This document shows positions 20,822-26,640 of a stretch of 29,445 bases of DNA, in pieces. The DNA comes from a virus. The translations under genes and the position numbers were made by a program. Positions within the stretch are counted from its first letter, which is position 1. Each line of letters starts with the position of its first letter. The stretch is from positions 1 to 29,445 of the IMG/VR virus record IMGVR_UViG_3300032289_001077. One strand, given 5' to 3'. The notes under the pieces are model-generated. The model saw only the letters and a program-made list of their open reading frames with translations, was not told the origin of the DNA and did not search any database.

Positions 20822-21040
20822 ATGACCCAATACGTTGACATATATGAAATGAACTATTCCTGCTCTCCTGGTGGCGTTGACTGCTGGGAAGCAACTATCA
20901 ATGGCTATGGAACCAGTAGTACTGCTAGTGATTTTAAAACTGCTGGAGAGGCCCTTAATTGGGTACTTGACAAATATCCTGACGAAATGTTAAAATTAAA
21001 TGTAACTTCATTTCAAGCCTATGAAAAGGAAACAGCGTGA
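20822..21040 (+). CDS. Small hypothetical protein (72 aa)
   Basis: It contains MTQYVDIYEMNYSCSPGGVD and FKTAGEALNWVLDKYPDEML. The TATAAT ends 6 nt before the ATG and there is no SD, so it is predicted leaderless. Its stop overlaps the GTG of the next gene (GTGA). It opens a long coupled operon that runs to 23342. Confidence 0.75.
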   Translation: MTQYVDIYEMNYSCSPGGVDCWEATINGYGTSSTASDFKTAGEALNWVLDKYPDEMLKLNVTSFQAYEKETA

Positions 21041-21189
21041 ACACCATTAATGACCTAATCAATGAAATCTATGATGACAACTTCTCTCACCTAGAGTTTG
21101 AGGAAAATATGGGCGGTATTGATTGTGACTGCCATATCCACATTACACTAAACACTATTGCTAAGTATGCTGGGATTGAGGTAGGCTAA
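21037..21189 (+). CDS. Small hypothetical protein, GTG start (50 aa)
   Basis: The GTG overlaps the upstream TGA. The ORF has an acidic N-terminal helix and a C-D-C-H-I-H cluster (GGIDCDCHIHITLNT), a possible metal site. TAATG joins it to the next gene. Confidence 0.65.
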   Translation: MNTINDLINEIYDDNFSHLEFEENMGGIDCDCHIHITLNTIAKYAGIEVG

Positions 21190-21344
21190 TGCTAGGATAT
21201 ACATTAGACGAGTTAGATGAGATGATTAGATCTGTTGGCTTAGCCAAGAAGTCTATATCTAATGAGGAAACAAGAATCAATACTGGTTTAGATAAGGCTC
21301 ACGACTTTCTCCAGGGCTTATGGGCAGAAGGGTATTTTGACTAA
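21189..21344 (+). CDS. Small hypothetical protein (51 aa)
   Basis: A helical ORF (MLGYTLDELDEMIRSVGLAK ... AHDFLQGLWAEGYFD). TAATG overlaps at both ends support it. Confidence 0.67.
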   Translation: MLGYTLDELDEMIRSVGLAKKSISNEETRINTGLDKAHDFLQGLWAEGYFD

Positions 21345-21550
21345 TGTGGACTAAGTATAGTTATGTTTGTACAGACTGTGATTCTTTAATTGAGGTCATT
21401 AGTCATACCGTGCCAGTTATGGATCCAGGCTGTGTTTGTGGTATTGATACCTTTGTGGTACGCACTGCGGTAGAGCCTGAGCAAATGCCACCTGTGATGA
21501 GTATCACACCCTCAGAAGTTGTAAAAATCAACACCAACCCCTATAATTAA
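21344..21550 (+). CDS. Small Zn-ribbon protein (68 aa)
   Basis: YVCTDCDSLIEV and DPGCVCGIDTF make a CxxC ... CxC ribbon. It is coupled upstream by TAATG. Its 3' end contains a perfect CRP-like site (21493-21508) and TATAAT (21542-21547), so the coding sequence also carries a promoter for the next gene. Confidence 0.73.
   Translation: MWTKYSYVCTDCDSLIEVISHTVPVMDPGCVCGIDTFVVRTAVEPEQMPPVMSITPSEVVKINTNPYN
21493..21547 (+). promoter_or_regulatory. Internal CRP-like site and -10
   Basis: TGTGATGAGTATCACA (21493-21508) matches TGTGA-N6-TCACA on both arms and lies centred about 53 bp before the start point predicted from TATAAT (21542-21547). It is embedded in coding sequence, which makes a chance match less likely but not impossible. 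Confidence 0.55.
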
Positions 21551-21576
21551 TATATAACTACTAACAAAGGAAAGAT

Positions 21577-21819
21577 ATGACCCCAGAAACAGATATGCTA
21601 GAAAACCCTGAAATGTACGCAGACTACTACTCTTGCGACCTTGCTATCTCTATTACAAATATCAAGGCTAAGAATGCACACCACGCAGAAGCAGTTATGC
21701 AAACCTTCATAGATGAGATTGGCAAGATAATGAATGATGAACTTAGTTGGGATGATGCTCAATGGGAGATAGAAGAAAATGTATTCCTACCTGAACTAGG
21801 TGAGTGGCATACAAGGTGA
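21577..21819 (+). CDS. Small acidic protein (80 aa)
   Basis: MTPETDMLENPEMYADYYSC, a central AKNAHHAEAVMQTFIDEIGK and an acidic ending. AAAGGAAAG is the SD. It ends in a GTGA overlap with the next gene. No family named. Confidence 0.73.
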   Translation: MTPETDMLENPEMYADYYSCDLAISITNIKAKNAHHAEAVMQTFIDEIGKIMNDELSWDDAQWEIEENVFLPELGEWHTR

Positions 21820-21977
21820 ACCCAAACACACTAATAGATTATATAAAGATCCATATCATTTCTTTGGAACAAGACCTAGAGAACGAGGACGGTGCTGATA
21901 GTATTGTTCCTTATCTTGAAGGAGCCATTGATGTATCCCGCCATTATTTGTCAGTGCTAGAGGATACAATAGACTAA
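21816..21977 (+). CDS. Small hypothetical protein, GTG start (53 aa)
   Basis: A helical acidic ORF (NPNTLIDYIKIHIISLEQDL) opened by GTG overlapping the upstream TGA and closed by TAATG with the next gene. Support is the gapless coupling. Confidence 0.65.
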   Translation: MNPNTLIDYIKIHIISLEQDLENEDGADSIVPYLEGAIDVSRHYLSVLEDTID

Positions 21978-22243
21978 TGATGAACACAACCCTAGAACCA
22001 AGACTGCAGAAACTAATTGATATGGGAGAGTCAGGAACTGACATCCTACACGGAGAACTAAAGAACTTAATGTATGAGACTGAGAAAGCCTTGGCTGAAT
22101 ACATTGACCCTGACAATGAAGAGTATGACCAAACAGTAAACCGCTTGCACCTAGAGGGTATGCTTGACGCTTATGTAGGAGTATATGCTCTTACCTATCA
22201 ACTAGCCTTTGCTATCAGTGACAGGATAAAGAACAATGGATAA
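21977..22243 (+). CDS. Small helical protein (88 aa)
   Basis: It contains LEPRLQKLIDMGESGTDILH and a C-terminal helical part (GMLDAYVGVYALTYQLAFAI). Two ATGs stand in tandem at the start; the first overlaps the previous stop. It overlaps the next gene by 8 nt. Unrecognised. Confidence 0.75.
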   Translation: MMNTTLEPRLQKLIDMGESGTDILHGELKNLMYETEKALAEYIDPDNEEYDQTVNRLHLEGMLDAYVGVYALTYQLAFAISDRIKNNG

Positions 22244-22670
22244 GTTTATTGAACTAGACTATGATGAATGGGTTGATACTTATAAACCTATCCCTAATAA
22301 TATAGATACAAATGCCTCCTTTGACGGTATGATGTTTGAGACATATGGAGCGGAGGTAGAGTTTGTAAAGAAGGCTGACCCTGCCCATATCTGGATGTAT
22401 GGAGGCGGAGACGACGGTGGGTCTTACATATGGTCTGGCTGGGGCTTTGTTAATAGAATAGGATACTTTATCACTGAGGTCCCCTGCCCACCTGACACAA
22501 CTATTCAAATCAGAGTTAGTTTTAATTGGTTCTACTGCGAAGGCTGTGGGGCTGAGTTTGAGGACCCTGATAACACTATTAGAGATGCCTTTGATGAGGC
22601 AGACTTGCAAAAATGCCCACAATGCGCTACACTTGAAGAAATGACATTACTACGATTGGACACACAATGA
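22236..22670 (+). CDS. Zn-ribbon-containing protein (144 aa)
   Basis: Residues about 20-95 are a beta-rich domain (MMFETYGAEVEFVKKADPAH, GYFITEVPCPPDTTIQIRVS) and residues 98-135 form a zinc ribbon with WFYCEGCGAEF and KCPQCATLEEM. It is the largest protein of this operon. Zinc binding is inferred; a role in modifying host or phage transcription or translation is possible but not shown. Confidence 0.78.
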   Translation: MDKFIELDYDEWVDTYKPIPNNIDTNASFDGMMFETYGAEVEFVKKADPAHIWMYGGGDDGGSYIWSGWGFVNRIGYFITEVPCPPDTTIQIRVSFNWFYCEGCGAEFEDPDNTIRDAFDEADLQKCPQCATLEEMTLLRLDTQ

Positions 22671-22789
22671 CAGACGAATTTAAGTATGACCTAGACGATA
22701 CGAAAGACCCTGCCTTTATTGGTATCTTTTGTGCTATCTGTGATAACGAGATTGGCTATGAGCCTTGCCCTGATTGTGAGAAAGAATAA
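22667..22789 (+). CDS. Micro Zn-ribbon protein (40 aa)
   Basis: IFCAICDNEIGYEPCPDCEK gives two CxxC pairs 9 residues apart, a rubredoxin-like knuckle. ATGA upstream and TAATG downstream place it in the operon. Confidence 0.68.
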   Translation: MTDEFKYDLDDTKDPAFIGIFCAICDNEIGYEPCPDCEKE

Positions 22790-22977
22790 TGCCACGCTAT
22801 ACAATCATCGCTAAAAGAGAAACCCTGTATGAGTTTAACTTTGAAGCGGAATCTGAAGAAGAAGCAATTGCTGAAGTAAACCGCATTGAACTCACTGAAG
22901 ATGTTGAGGAATATGCATATGACTGGTACCCACTAGAAATTGATGAGATTAATGAAGAAGAGGAAGAGGTAGAATAA
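22789..22977 (+). CDS. Small highly acidic protein (62 aa)
   Basis: An N-terminal beta strand (MPRYTIIAKRETLYEFNFEA) is followed by an extremely acidic region ending in EINEEEEEVE. The beginning resembles small proteins with a 'YEFEAESEEEAIAEV' repeat-type domain seen in phages. The charge would suit DNA mimicry or binding a basic partner; this is only an idea. TAATG on both sides. Confidence 0.72.
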   Translation: MPRYTIIAKRETLYEFNFEAESEEEAIAEVNRIELTEDVEEYAYDWYPLEIDEINEEEEEVE

Positions 22978-23342
22978 TGGGAGCACGTATTCACTATGTA
23001 TTCAAGGATGTCGAAGACGAGGCCTCTGTAGTACTCTATAGCCATTGGGGTGAGTGTGAATGGCAGCGGGACCTAGCAATGGCGCTGCAGCATTCAAAGC
23101 CTAGGTGGAGTGACTATGCCTACTTCAATCGTATGATGATCAGTTATCTTATGCAAGATTCACTATTGGATGAGACAGGGTTTGGTATTTATGCTATTAC
23201 TGGCACTGACTATGACCTTGGAGATACGACGGTAGTTATCGATATCGCTAAAGAAACTATCATTGATGACAATGGAAACGTTGTCGCTTGGCTAGATTTT
23301 ATCAATGCTTATGCCCCAAAGGTTTTGGCTGAGCAAATCTAG
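22977..23342 (+). CDS. Conserved actinophage-type protein (121 aa)
   Basis: MGARIHYVFKDVEDEASVVL and YSHWGECEWQRDLAMALQHS, then DETGFGIYAITGTDYDLGDT, match a small protein type I have seen in several actinobacteriophages. No function is known. It ends the operon and is followed by a terminator-like hairpin. Confidence 0.78.
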   Translation: MGARIHYVFKDVEDEASVVLYSHWGECEWQRDLAMALQHSKPRWSDYAYFNRMMISYLMQDSLLDETGFGIYAITGTDYDLGDTTVVIDIAKETIIDDNGNVVAWLDFINAYAPKVLAEQI

Positions 23343-23369
23343 GGAGTGGGTCCCCTAGACTAATAGGGT

Positions 23370-23410
23370 GGAGCGTAGGTTTTCGTAGGCTTGCGCTCCC
23401 CCTTACTTTT
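23370..23410 (+). terminator. Intrinsic terminator after the 20822-23342 operon
   Basis: GGAGCG (23370-23375) pairs with CGCTCC (23394-23399); T5 lies at 23406-23410 after a short C-rich stretch. The next gene's extended -10 (TGATACAAT) begins right behind it. Confidence 0.6.
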
Positions 23411-23437
23411 TGATACAATCTAATAGAGGAGATAACT

Positions 23438-23677
23438 ATGGCTTATTCAGTCAGACGAACGGCAAACCATAATAAAGAAACACGAATGGCAGAGCAACTA
23501 GGAAAACTCCTTACCCAAGATTTTGCGGTAGATTTAGAAAGAGTAGGATTTTATGTAGTAAGAAACCTACCACTAATAAACTATCACAGATTAGAGGTTT
23601 TGAGTTTGACATCTATGGAAGAGTATGATAAACTTATGTTAGAGATGAAAGGACCCGTAAATGGACTTCGCAGATAA
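23438..23677 (+). CDS. Hypothetical protein (79 aa)
   Basis: A basic N-terminus (MAYSVRRTANHNKETRMAEQ) and a hydrophobic middle (VGFYVVRNLPLINYHRLEVL). GAGGAG is a strong SD and TGATACAAT an extended -10 about 20 nt upstream. It overlaps the next gene by 17 nt. Confidence 0.75.
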   Translation: MAYSVRRTANHNKETRMAEQLGKLLTQDFAVDLERVGFYVVRNLPLINYHRLEVLSLTSMEEYDKLMLEMKGPVNGLRR

Positions 23678-23963
23678 GACAGGCATACTAGGACAACTCT
23701 GGATTGATTTCCGTGATGATGAAAAGTTTAGTGCCTTTATGGAATACAATGACATTGGGGTACCTATGGCATACTTTATTGCAGAAGGTTTGGTAAATCC
23801 AACACCACTTGGCGAACAGTATGTTGAAGAAACACTTGATATGATGTTTACTCTTCTTGAAATTACAGAAGAAGAAGTTGATGAGTTAGATGAGATCAAT
23901 CTTGATTCTGTTTTGAATTTTGCATACGATAAGAAGCAATCTTCAGAAGGCGATTCAAACTAA
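23661..23963 (+). CDS. Hypothetical acidic protein (100 aa)
   Basis: DFADKTGILGQLWIDFRDDE, then a region VPMAYFIAEGLVNPTPLGEQ, then an acidic C-terminal helix (EITEEEVDELDEI). AAAGGA is the SD, inside the upstream gene. It may be a small phage regulator; there is no recognisable domain. Confidence 0.76.
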   Translation: MDFADKTGILGQLWIDFRDDEKFSAFMEYNDIGVPMAYFIAEGLVNPTPLGEQYVEETLDMMFTLLEITEEEVDELDEINLDSVLNFAYDKKQSSEGDSN

Positions 23964-24199
23964 TTTAATTAGTCTTGGGCTGCGCCCCGAGGAAACTATA
24001 TCAAATTGGACATATAGTACAAACCTTATATCAAAATAAGATTACGATCAAACCTTTATTTTCCCCAAATATAGATTACGAAGGGCAAATTCTTTTCCCC
24101 AAACCTAGCATATCAAACCTTGTTTGTCAAGTATGCCCAAACCTCATATCATATAAACAAAGGTTTGTCAAACCATTATTTCAGGTGTATAATAGGGAC
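23964..24199 (+). promoter_or_regulatory. Repeat-rich region before the 24200 gene
   Basis: It has GCGCCCCGAGG, TTACGAT at 24042 and TTACGAA at 24076, each followed by a TTTTCCCC block, several AAACCT and GGTTTG words, and TTGTCA-17-TATAAT (24165-24193). The frame is open through the region toward 24200, but the promoter lies inside it, so I treat it as non-coding. Confidence 0.65.
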
Positions 24200-24430
24200 A
24201 TGCCAAGAGATCATTTTGCTCAACTATATAAGAGCCCTGTTAGAAGACATGACTCAGTAAGCCCATCTCAAGAATTTAATGAAGCAGTTGGTGCTCTATG
24301 TGGTATGTTATATAGTGTTATAACTCTTAAGGCTTTCTTTCCTTCTCCTCCCCCGCCACAAATGAATTATCATCCTGTTAAGGATGTCGGGGCCGAAGGC
24401 CACCGATACAAACAACTAACACTTTTCTAA
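24200..24430 (+). CDS. Small protein ending in QLTLF (76 aa)
   Basis: The start is chosen because TATAAT (24188-24193), 17 bp from TTGTCA, ends exactly 6 nt before this ATG, the geometry seen across the window. The protein begins MPRDHFAQLYKSPVRRHDSV, has a short hydrophobic segment (GALCGMLYSVITLKAFF), a PSPPPP linker and ends in QLTLF. QL(S/D)LF at a terminus is the classic binding peptide for the bacterial beta sliding clamp (DnaN), so the protein may dock on the host clamp. It lies beside candidate origin sequences. Confidence 0.7.
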   Translation: MPRDHFAQLYKSPVRRHDSVSPSQEFNEAVGALCGMLYSVITLKAFFPSPPPPQMNYHPVKDVGAEGHRYKQLTLF

Positions 24431-24656
24431 AATAAGATTACGATGGGCGATTTTTTTTCCCCTAACCTAGCCGTTTTTGCCAGGGGATCAAGAGATGACC
24501 CAAATCCCCCTAGTATATATACCATAACAAACCACTATAAATTATTTCCTGATTTCTAAAACTTTTCCAAACCTTTATATATTTTTATGAAGGTTTTCTT
24601 TATTTTTTGAGCAAATTTGAGCAAATTTTATATGAGGTTTTGCACAGCAAATGGGC

Positions 24657-24685
24657 TTGACAAATACAAAGGTTTGGTATATAAT
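24657..24685 (+). promoter_or_regulatory. Consensus promoter P1, TTGACA-17-TATAAT
   Basis: Both hexamers are perfect and the spacing is ideal. It is the best sigma-70-type promoter in the window, yet no convincing ORF follows. GGTTTG words lie within the spacer. Confidence 0.75.
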
Positions 24686-24707
24686 GCCCAAACCTGTATA
24701 CAATGGT

Positions 24708-24736
24708 TTGACAATATGGATGGTTTGTGGTATAAG
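24708..24736 (+). promoter_or_regulatory. Consensus promoter P2, TTGACA-17-TATAAG
   Basis: A second promoter with the same spacing and GGTTTG word lies 51 bp after P1. The -10 ends 6 nt before an ATG that starts only ATG-GGG-AAA-TAA, so no protein is likely. Confidence 0.68.
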
Positions 24737-24741
24737 GGGGC

Positions 24742-24865
24742 TATGGGGAAATAAGGTTTGGAGGTTTGGCCGTCAGAAAGATTACGACGCCCTCTTTAAA
24801 GATGCTCCCTCCTCCACTACTCTCCACTATCCTCCACTTCTACTCTGTCTAATAATATAATCAGT
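24742..24865 (+). ncRNA. Candidate non-coding RNA with CUCC repeats
   Basis: Downstream of the two tandem promoters a transcript would carry a C/U-rich run (about 24807-24845) with four spaced CTCC words (CCTCCTCCACTACTCTCCAC and on). CUCC can pair with Shine-Dalgarno GGAG. I see no coding frame and no clear terminator, so the end is uncertain. Confidence 0.35.
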
Positions 24866-24875
24866 AACATATTTC

Positions 24876-25036
24876 TGTGGATAAACCTGTGGATAACTAT
24901 GATCAAAACCATGATATCATCACTCAATGGACCTAGGATTGATATATATTTACTGGATTTACGCTATGATTGGGCTATCAGGAGTGCTGATCTTGATGGC
25001 TATATACGAGTCATTTAAAGACTAACCTGTGGATAA
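24876..25036 (+). other. Candidate replication origin: DnaA box cluster
   Basis: Perfect DnaA boxes in the orientation TGTGGATAA (complement TTATCCACA) occur at 24876-24884, 24888-24896 and 25028-25036; the first two are 12 nt apart. An AT-rich stretch, TTACGAT-type repeats and tandem strong promoters lie just upstream. Phage origins with host DnaA boxes are known in other systems; here the function is inferred. Confidence 0.5.
24927..25025 (+). CDS. Membrane micro-protein (32 aa)
   Basis: One membrane helix (YIYWIYAMIGLSGVLILMAI) with a short charged end. The extended -10 TGATATCAT ends 6 nt before the ATG. It lies between the DnaA boxes. Confidence 0.5.
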   Translation: MDLGLIYIYWIYAMIGLSGVLILMAIYESFKD

Positions 25037-25088
25037 CTTTTTTGCACGGAACCTATATCTGTTAACCTTAATGTGGTAGTATAGAGTT

Positions 25089-25220
25089 ATGGCATGCACA
25101 CACTACTATGAAATTGACTTAGATGGCAAGGTAACTTGCTCTAATTGTCATGCCATAGTAGATGAGATAGAAACAAATGATAATGATTTCTGGTCATCAC
25201 AAATGAGTTTTGAGGAATAA
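25089..25220 (+). CDS. Small Zn-finger-like protein (43 aa)
   Basis: The ORF has ACTHYYEI and TCSNCHAIVDE, a C-x-H ... C-x2-C-H pattern. TAGTAT with upstream TGG ends 6 nt before the ATG. It is followed after one base by a second Zn-type gene whose SD GAGGA lies in its 3' end. Confidence 0.62.
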   Translation: MACTHYYEIDLDGKVTCSNCHAIVDEIETNDNDFWSSQMSFEE

Positions 25221-25221
25221 T

Positions 25222-25413
25222 ATGCTAACACTCACACTAATACTAATCACCTGGTATGCCACTAAGGTATACTATACAAAAACCTTAAACCTTCAAACAC
25301 CAGTCAAAGAAGAAGGTCCTATGGTTCACGCAAAGTGTTTTAAATGTTCTCAAACCATATACACCCATAGAGACAATCTTCGTGCTCCATACTACTGCCT
25401 AGCCTGTGCATAA
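25222..25413 (+). CDS. Membrane-anchored Zn-ribbon protein (63 aa)
   Basis: The ATG at 25222 follows the upstream stop by one base; the frame extends four codons up without support. Residues 1-14 are hydrophobic (MLTLTLILITWYAT), and KCFKCSQTIYTH and YYCLACA form a four-cysteine ribbon at the C-terminus. A membrane anchor with a zinc ribbon is an unusual phage combination. Confidence 0.68.
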   Translation: MLTLTLILITWYATKVYYTKTLNLQTPVKEEGPMVHAKCFKCSQTIYTHRDNLRAPYYCLACA

Positions 25414-25459
25414 AGTACTATAGGGTTTATATCTTATACTAGGGGTTATTGGGTCCTTC

Positions 25460-25488
25460 TTGACTTCCCCCGCAATTTCTGATATGAT
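25460..25488 (+). promoter_or_regulatory. Promoter TTGACT-17-TATGAT
   Basis: TTGACT (25460-25465) lies 17 bp from TATGAT (25483-25488), which has an upstream TGA and ends 6 nt before the ATG at 25495. Confidence 0.65.
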
Positions 25489-25494
25489 TTAGAT

Positions 25495-25653
25495 ATGAAA
25501 CCTTTATCAGAAAGACAAGTCGATAGTCGATTTTGGAACATCATTGTAAAGAACTGTGATCATGAATTTGAGTGGTCAGATCAGTGTGGAGAAGTAGCCT
25601 GTGAGAAGTGCTATACAACCTATGAGATATATAAGAAAAGACACCAGAAATGA
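25495..25653 (+). CDS. Small Cys/His protein (52 aa)
   Basis: MKPLSERQVDSRFWNIIVKN is followed by CDHEFEWSDQCGEVACEKCY, a dense set of Cys and His ligands. The ORF is predicted leaderless and overlaps the next gene (ATGA). Confidence 0.65.
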   Translation: MKPLSERQVDSRFWNIIVKNCDHEFEWSDQCGEVACEKCYTTYEIYKKRHQK

Positions 25654-25865
25654 AGAAAAACGATATAAACTTTGACAAACCTTTTGCTAAATATATCTCT
25701 GAATCTTGCATTAGTTGTGGCAAATTCATTAGAACAAAGGACAAAGCCAAACTAATCCTTTTTATGTATGATCACTATGGTGAGGATGGCATTAAGCGCT
25801 GTAAGCATACTTGGTATGGAAAATTTGTCTATACCCTGCTAAATTGGAAACACAGAAACTATTAA
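25650..25865 (+). CDS. Small CxxC protein (71 aa)
   Basis: MKKNDINFDKPFAKYISESC, then ISCGKFIRTKDKAKLILFMY and KRCKHTWYGKF. The start overlaps the upstream stop. It fits the run of tiny metal-binding proteins in this arm. Confidence 0.7.
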   Translation: MKKNDINFDKPFAKYISESCISCGKFIRTKDKAKLILFMYDHYGEDGIKRCKHTWYGKFVYTLLNWKHRNY

Positions 25866-25873
25866 GGATAGCC

Positions 25874-26143
25874 ATGATCAAACAAGTTAGAACAAAGAGC
25901 AATGCTTTTAGTACTGTAAAGTATGACAAGGATGGGAATATCTTGACCCCATCTAGACTGAGAGCACTCAAGAAAGCAAAAAAGGAAAAAAGCGACAAAC
26001 TCATCAAAGGTGGCAAATGGGTTAAGATTACAAGCCAGTTCTATGGAAACTGCTCTGTATGTAGTGACAGAATCTTAATTGGCGTACCTATATTGTGGAA
26101 TAATAAAAACAAGCAGACAAAGCATATCAAGTGTCCGTCATGA
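25874..26143 (+). CDS. Zn-finger-like basic protein (89 aa)
   Basis: The ATG at 25874 has AAGGAT upstream; the longer frame overlaps the previous gene. A very basic middle (RLRALKKAKKEKSDKLIKGG) is followed by NCSVCSDRILIGVPILWNN and a terminal HIKCPS, as in small zinc fingers of phage proteins that bind nucleic acid. ATGA joins it to the next gene. Confidence 0.72.
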   Translation: MIKQVRTKSNAFSTVKYDKDGNILTPSRLRALKKAKKEKSDKLIKGGKWVKITSQFYGNCSVCSDRILIGVPILWNNKNKQTKHIKCPS

Positions 26144-26352
26144 AGGTGGTTATTGAGGAGTATACTCCCCCTAAGAAGCCTAGTGGTAAGTTAGTCAAGA
26201 ATAGTAATAAGTTCTTTCTTCCTCCAATACCCTGGCAATGGACGCTATATGATGGATCAAAGATTGTTTCAATGGGGTATACCCATACTGAAGAAGATGC
26301 TAACAAGATGGCGAACCAGGCTATTAACCAATATCGCCCTCGTAGGGCGTAG
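26140..26352 (+). CDS. Small hypothetical protein (70 aa)
   Basis: The start at 26140 overlaps the upstream TGA. Proline-rich N-terminus (EEYTPPKKPSGKL) and PPIPWQWTLYDGSKIVSMGY with a basic ending. No family named. Confidence 0.7.
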   Translation: MKVVIEEYTPPKKPSGKLVKNSNKFFLPPIPWQWTLYDGSKIVSMGYTHTEEDANKMANQAINQYRPRRA

Positions 26353-26365
26353 GAAGGTTTAAAAC

Positions 26366-26421
26366 CTCTACTTGTCGCCGAACTTTAAAAACTTGACATC
26401 TATCCGCCGAACTTGTATACT
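26366..26421 (+). promoter_or_regulatory. Promoter TTGACA-17-TATACT with CGCCGAACTT direct repeats
   Basis: TTGACA (26393-26398) and TATACT (26416-26421) are 17 bp apart. CGCCGAACTT occurs twice (about 26376 and 26405), once before the -35 and once in the spacer, which would suit a repressor. The -10 ends 6 nt before the ATG at 26428. Confidence 0.65.
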
Positions 26422-26427
26422 AAAGAT

Positions 26428-26634
26428 ATGATCAATATGGAAATACCTGACCCATTTCAAACATTTGTGGCCAACAAGTACAGAAACTATAAAGGTATGG
26501 TTTATGATTTCTTTACCAAGGAGTGGTACCTTAAGACTTCCTGTTGTGGCGAAGAACTTTATGCCCCTAACAAGAAAACTATGACAAAGATCAGACTATA
26601 TCACACACGCAATGAATGTCTTGGCGGATATTAA
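26428..26634 (+). CDS. Small hypothetical protein (68 aa)
   Basis: MINMEIPDPFQTFVANKYRN, VYDFFTKEWYLKTSCCGEEL and a C-terminal CLGGY. The start rests on the promoter geometry above; the frame could extend five codons up. It is a single-gene unit with a very strong promoter and is predicted leaderless. Confidence 0.72.
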   Translation: MINMEIPDPFQTFVANKYRNYKGMVYDFFTKEWYLKTSCCGEELYAPNKKTMTKIRLYHTRNECLGGY

Positions 26635-26640
26635 AAAGCC

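Larger units (their letters stand above)
24438..24800 (+). other. Non-coding region with repeats and AT-rich stretch
   Basis: It begins with a TTACGAT-GGGCGA-T8-CCCC repeat (24438). An AT-rich stretch (about 24525-24640) with the direct repeat TGAGCAAATT (two copies near 24609 and 24619) follows. Two consensus promoters then appear, and a last TTACGAC at 24782. One 69-codon frame crosses it, but the promoters lie within that frame, so it is not called. Confidence 0.5.

Noticed and set aside
23975-24199. N-terminal 75 codons of the open frame ending at 24430
   Set aside because: The stretch contains TTACGAT repeats and a TTGTCA-17-TATAAT promoter whose -10 ends 6 nt before the ATG at 24200; its translation looks random.
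24651-24860. 69-aa ORF after the 24200 gene
   Set aside because: Two consensus promoters lie inside it and its translation is low-complexity and unlike a phage protein; no SD or leaderless -10 fits its ATG.
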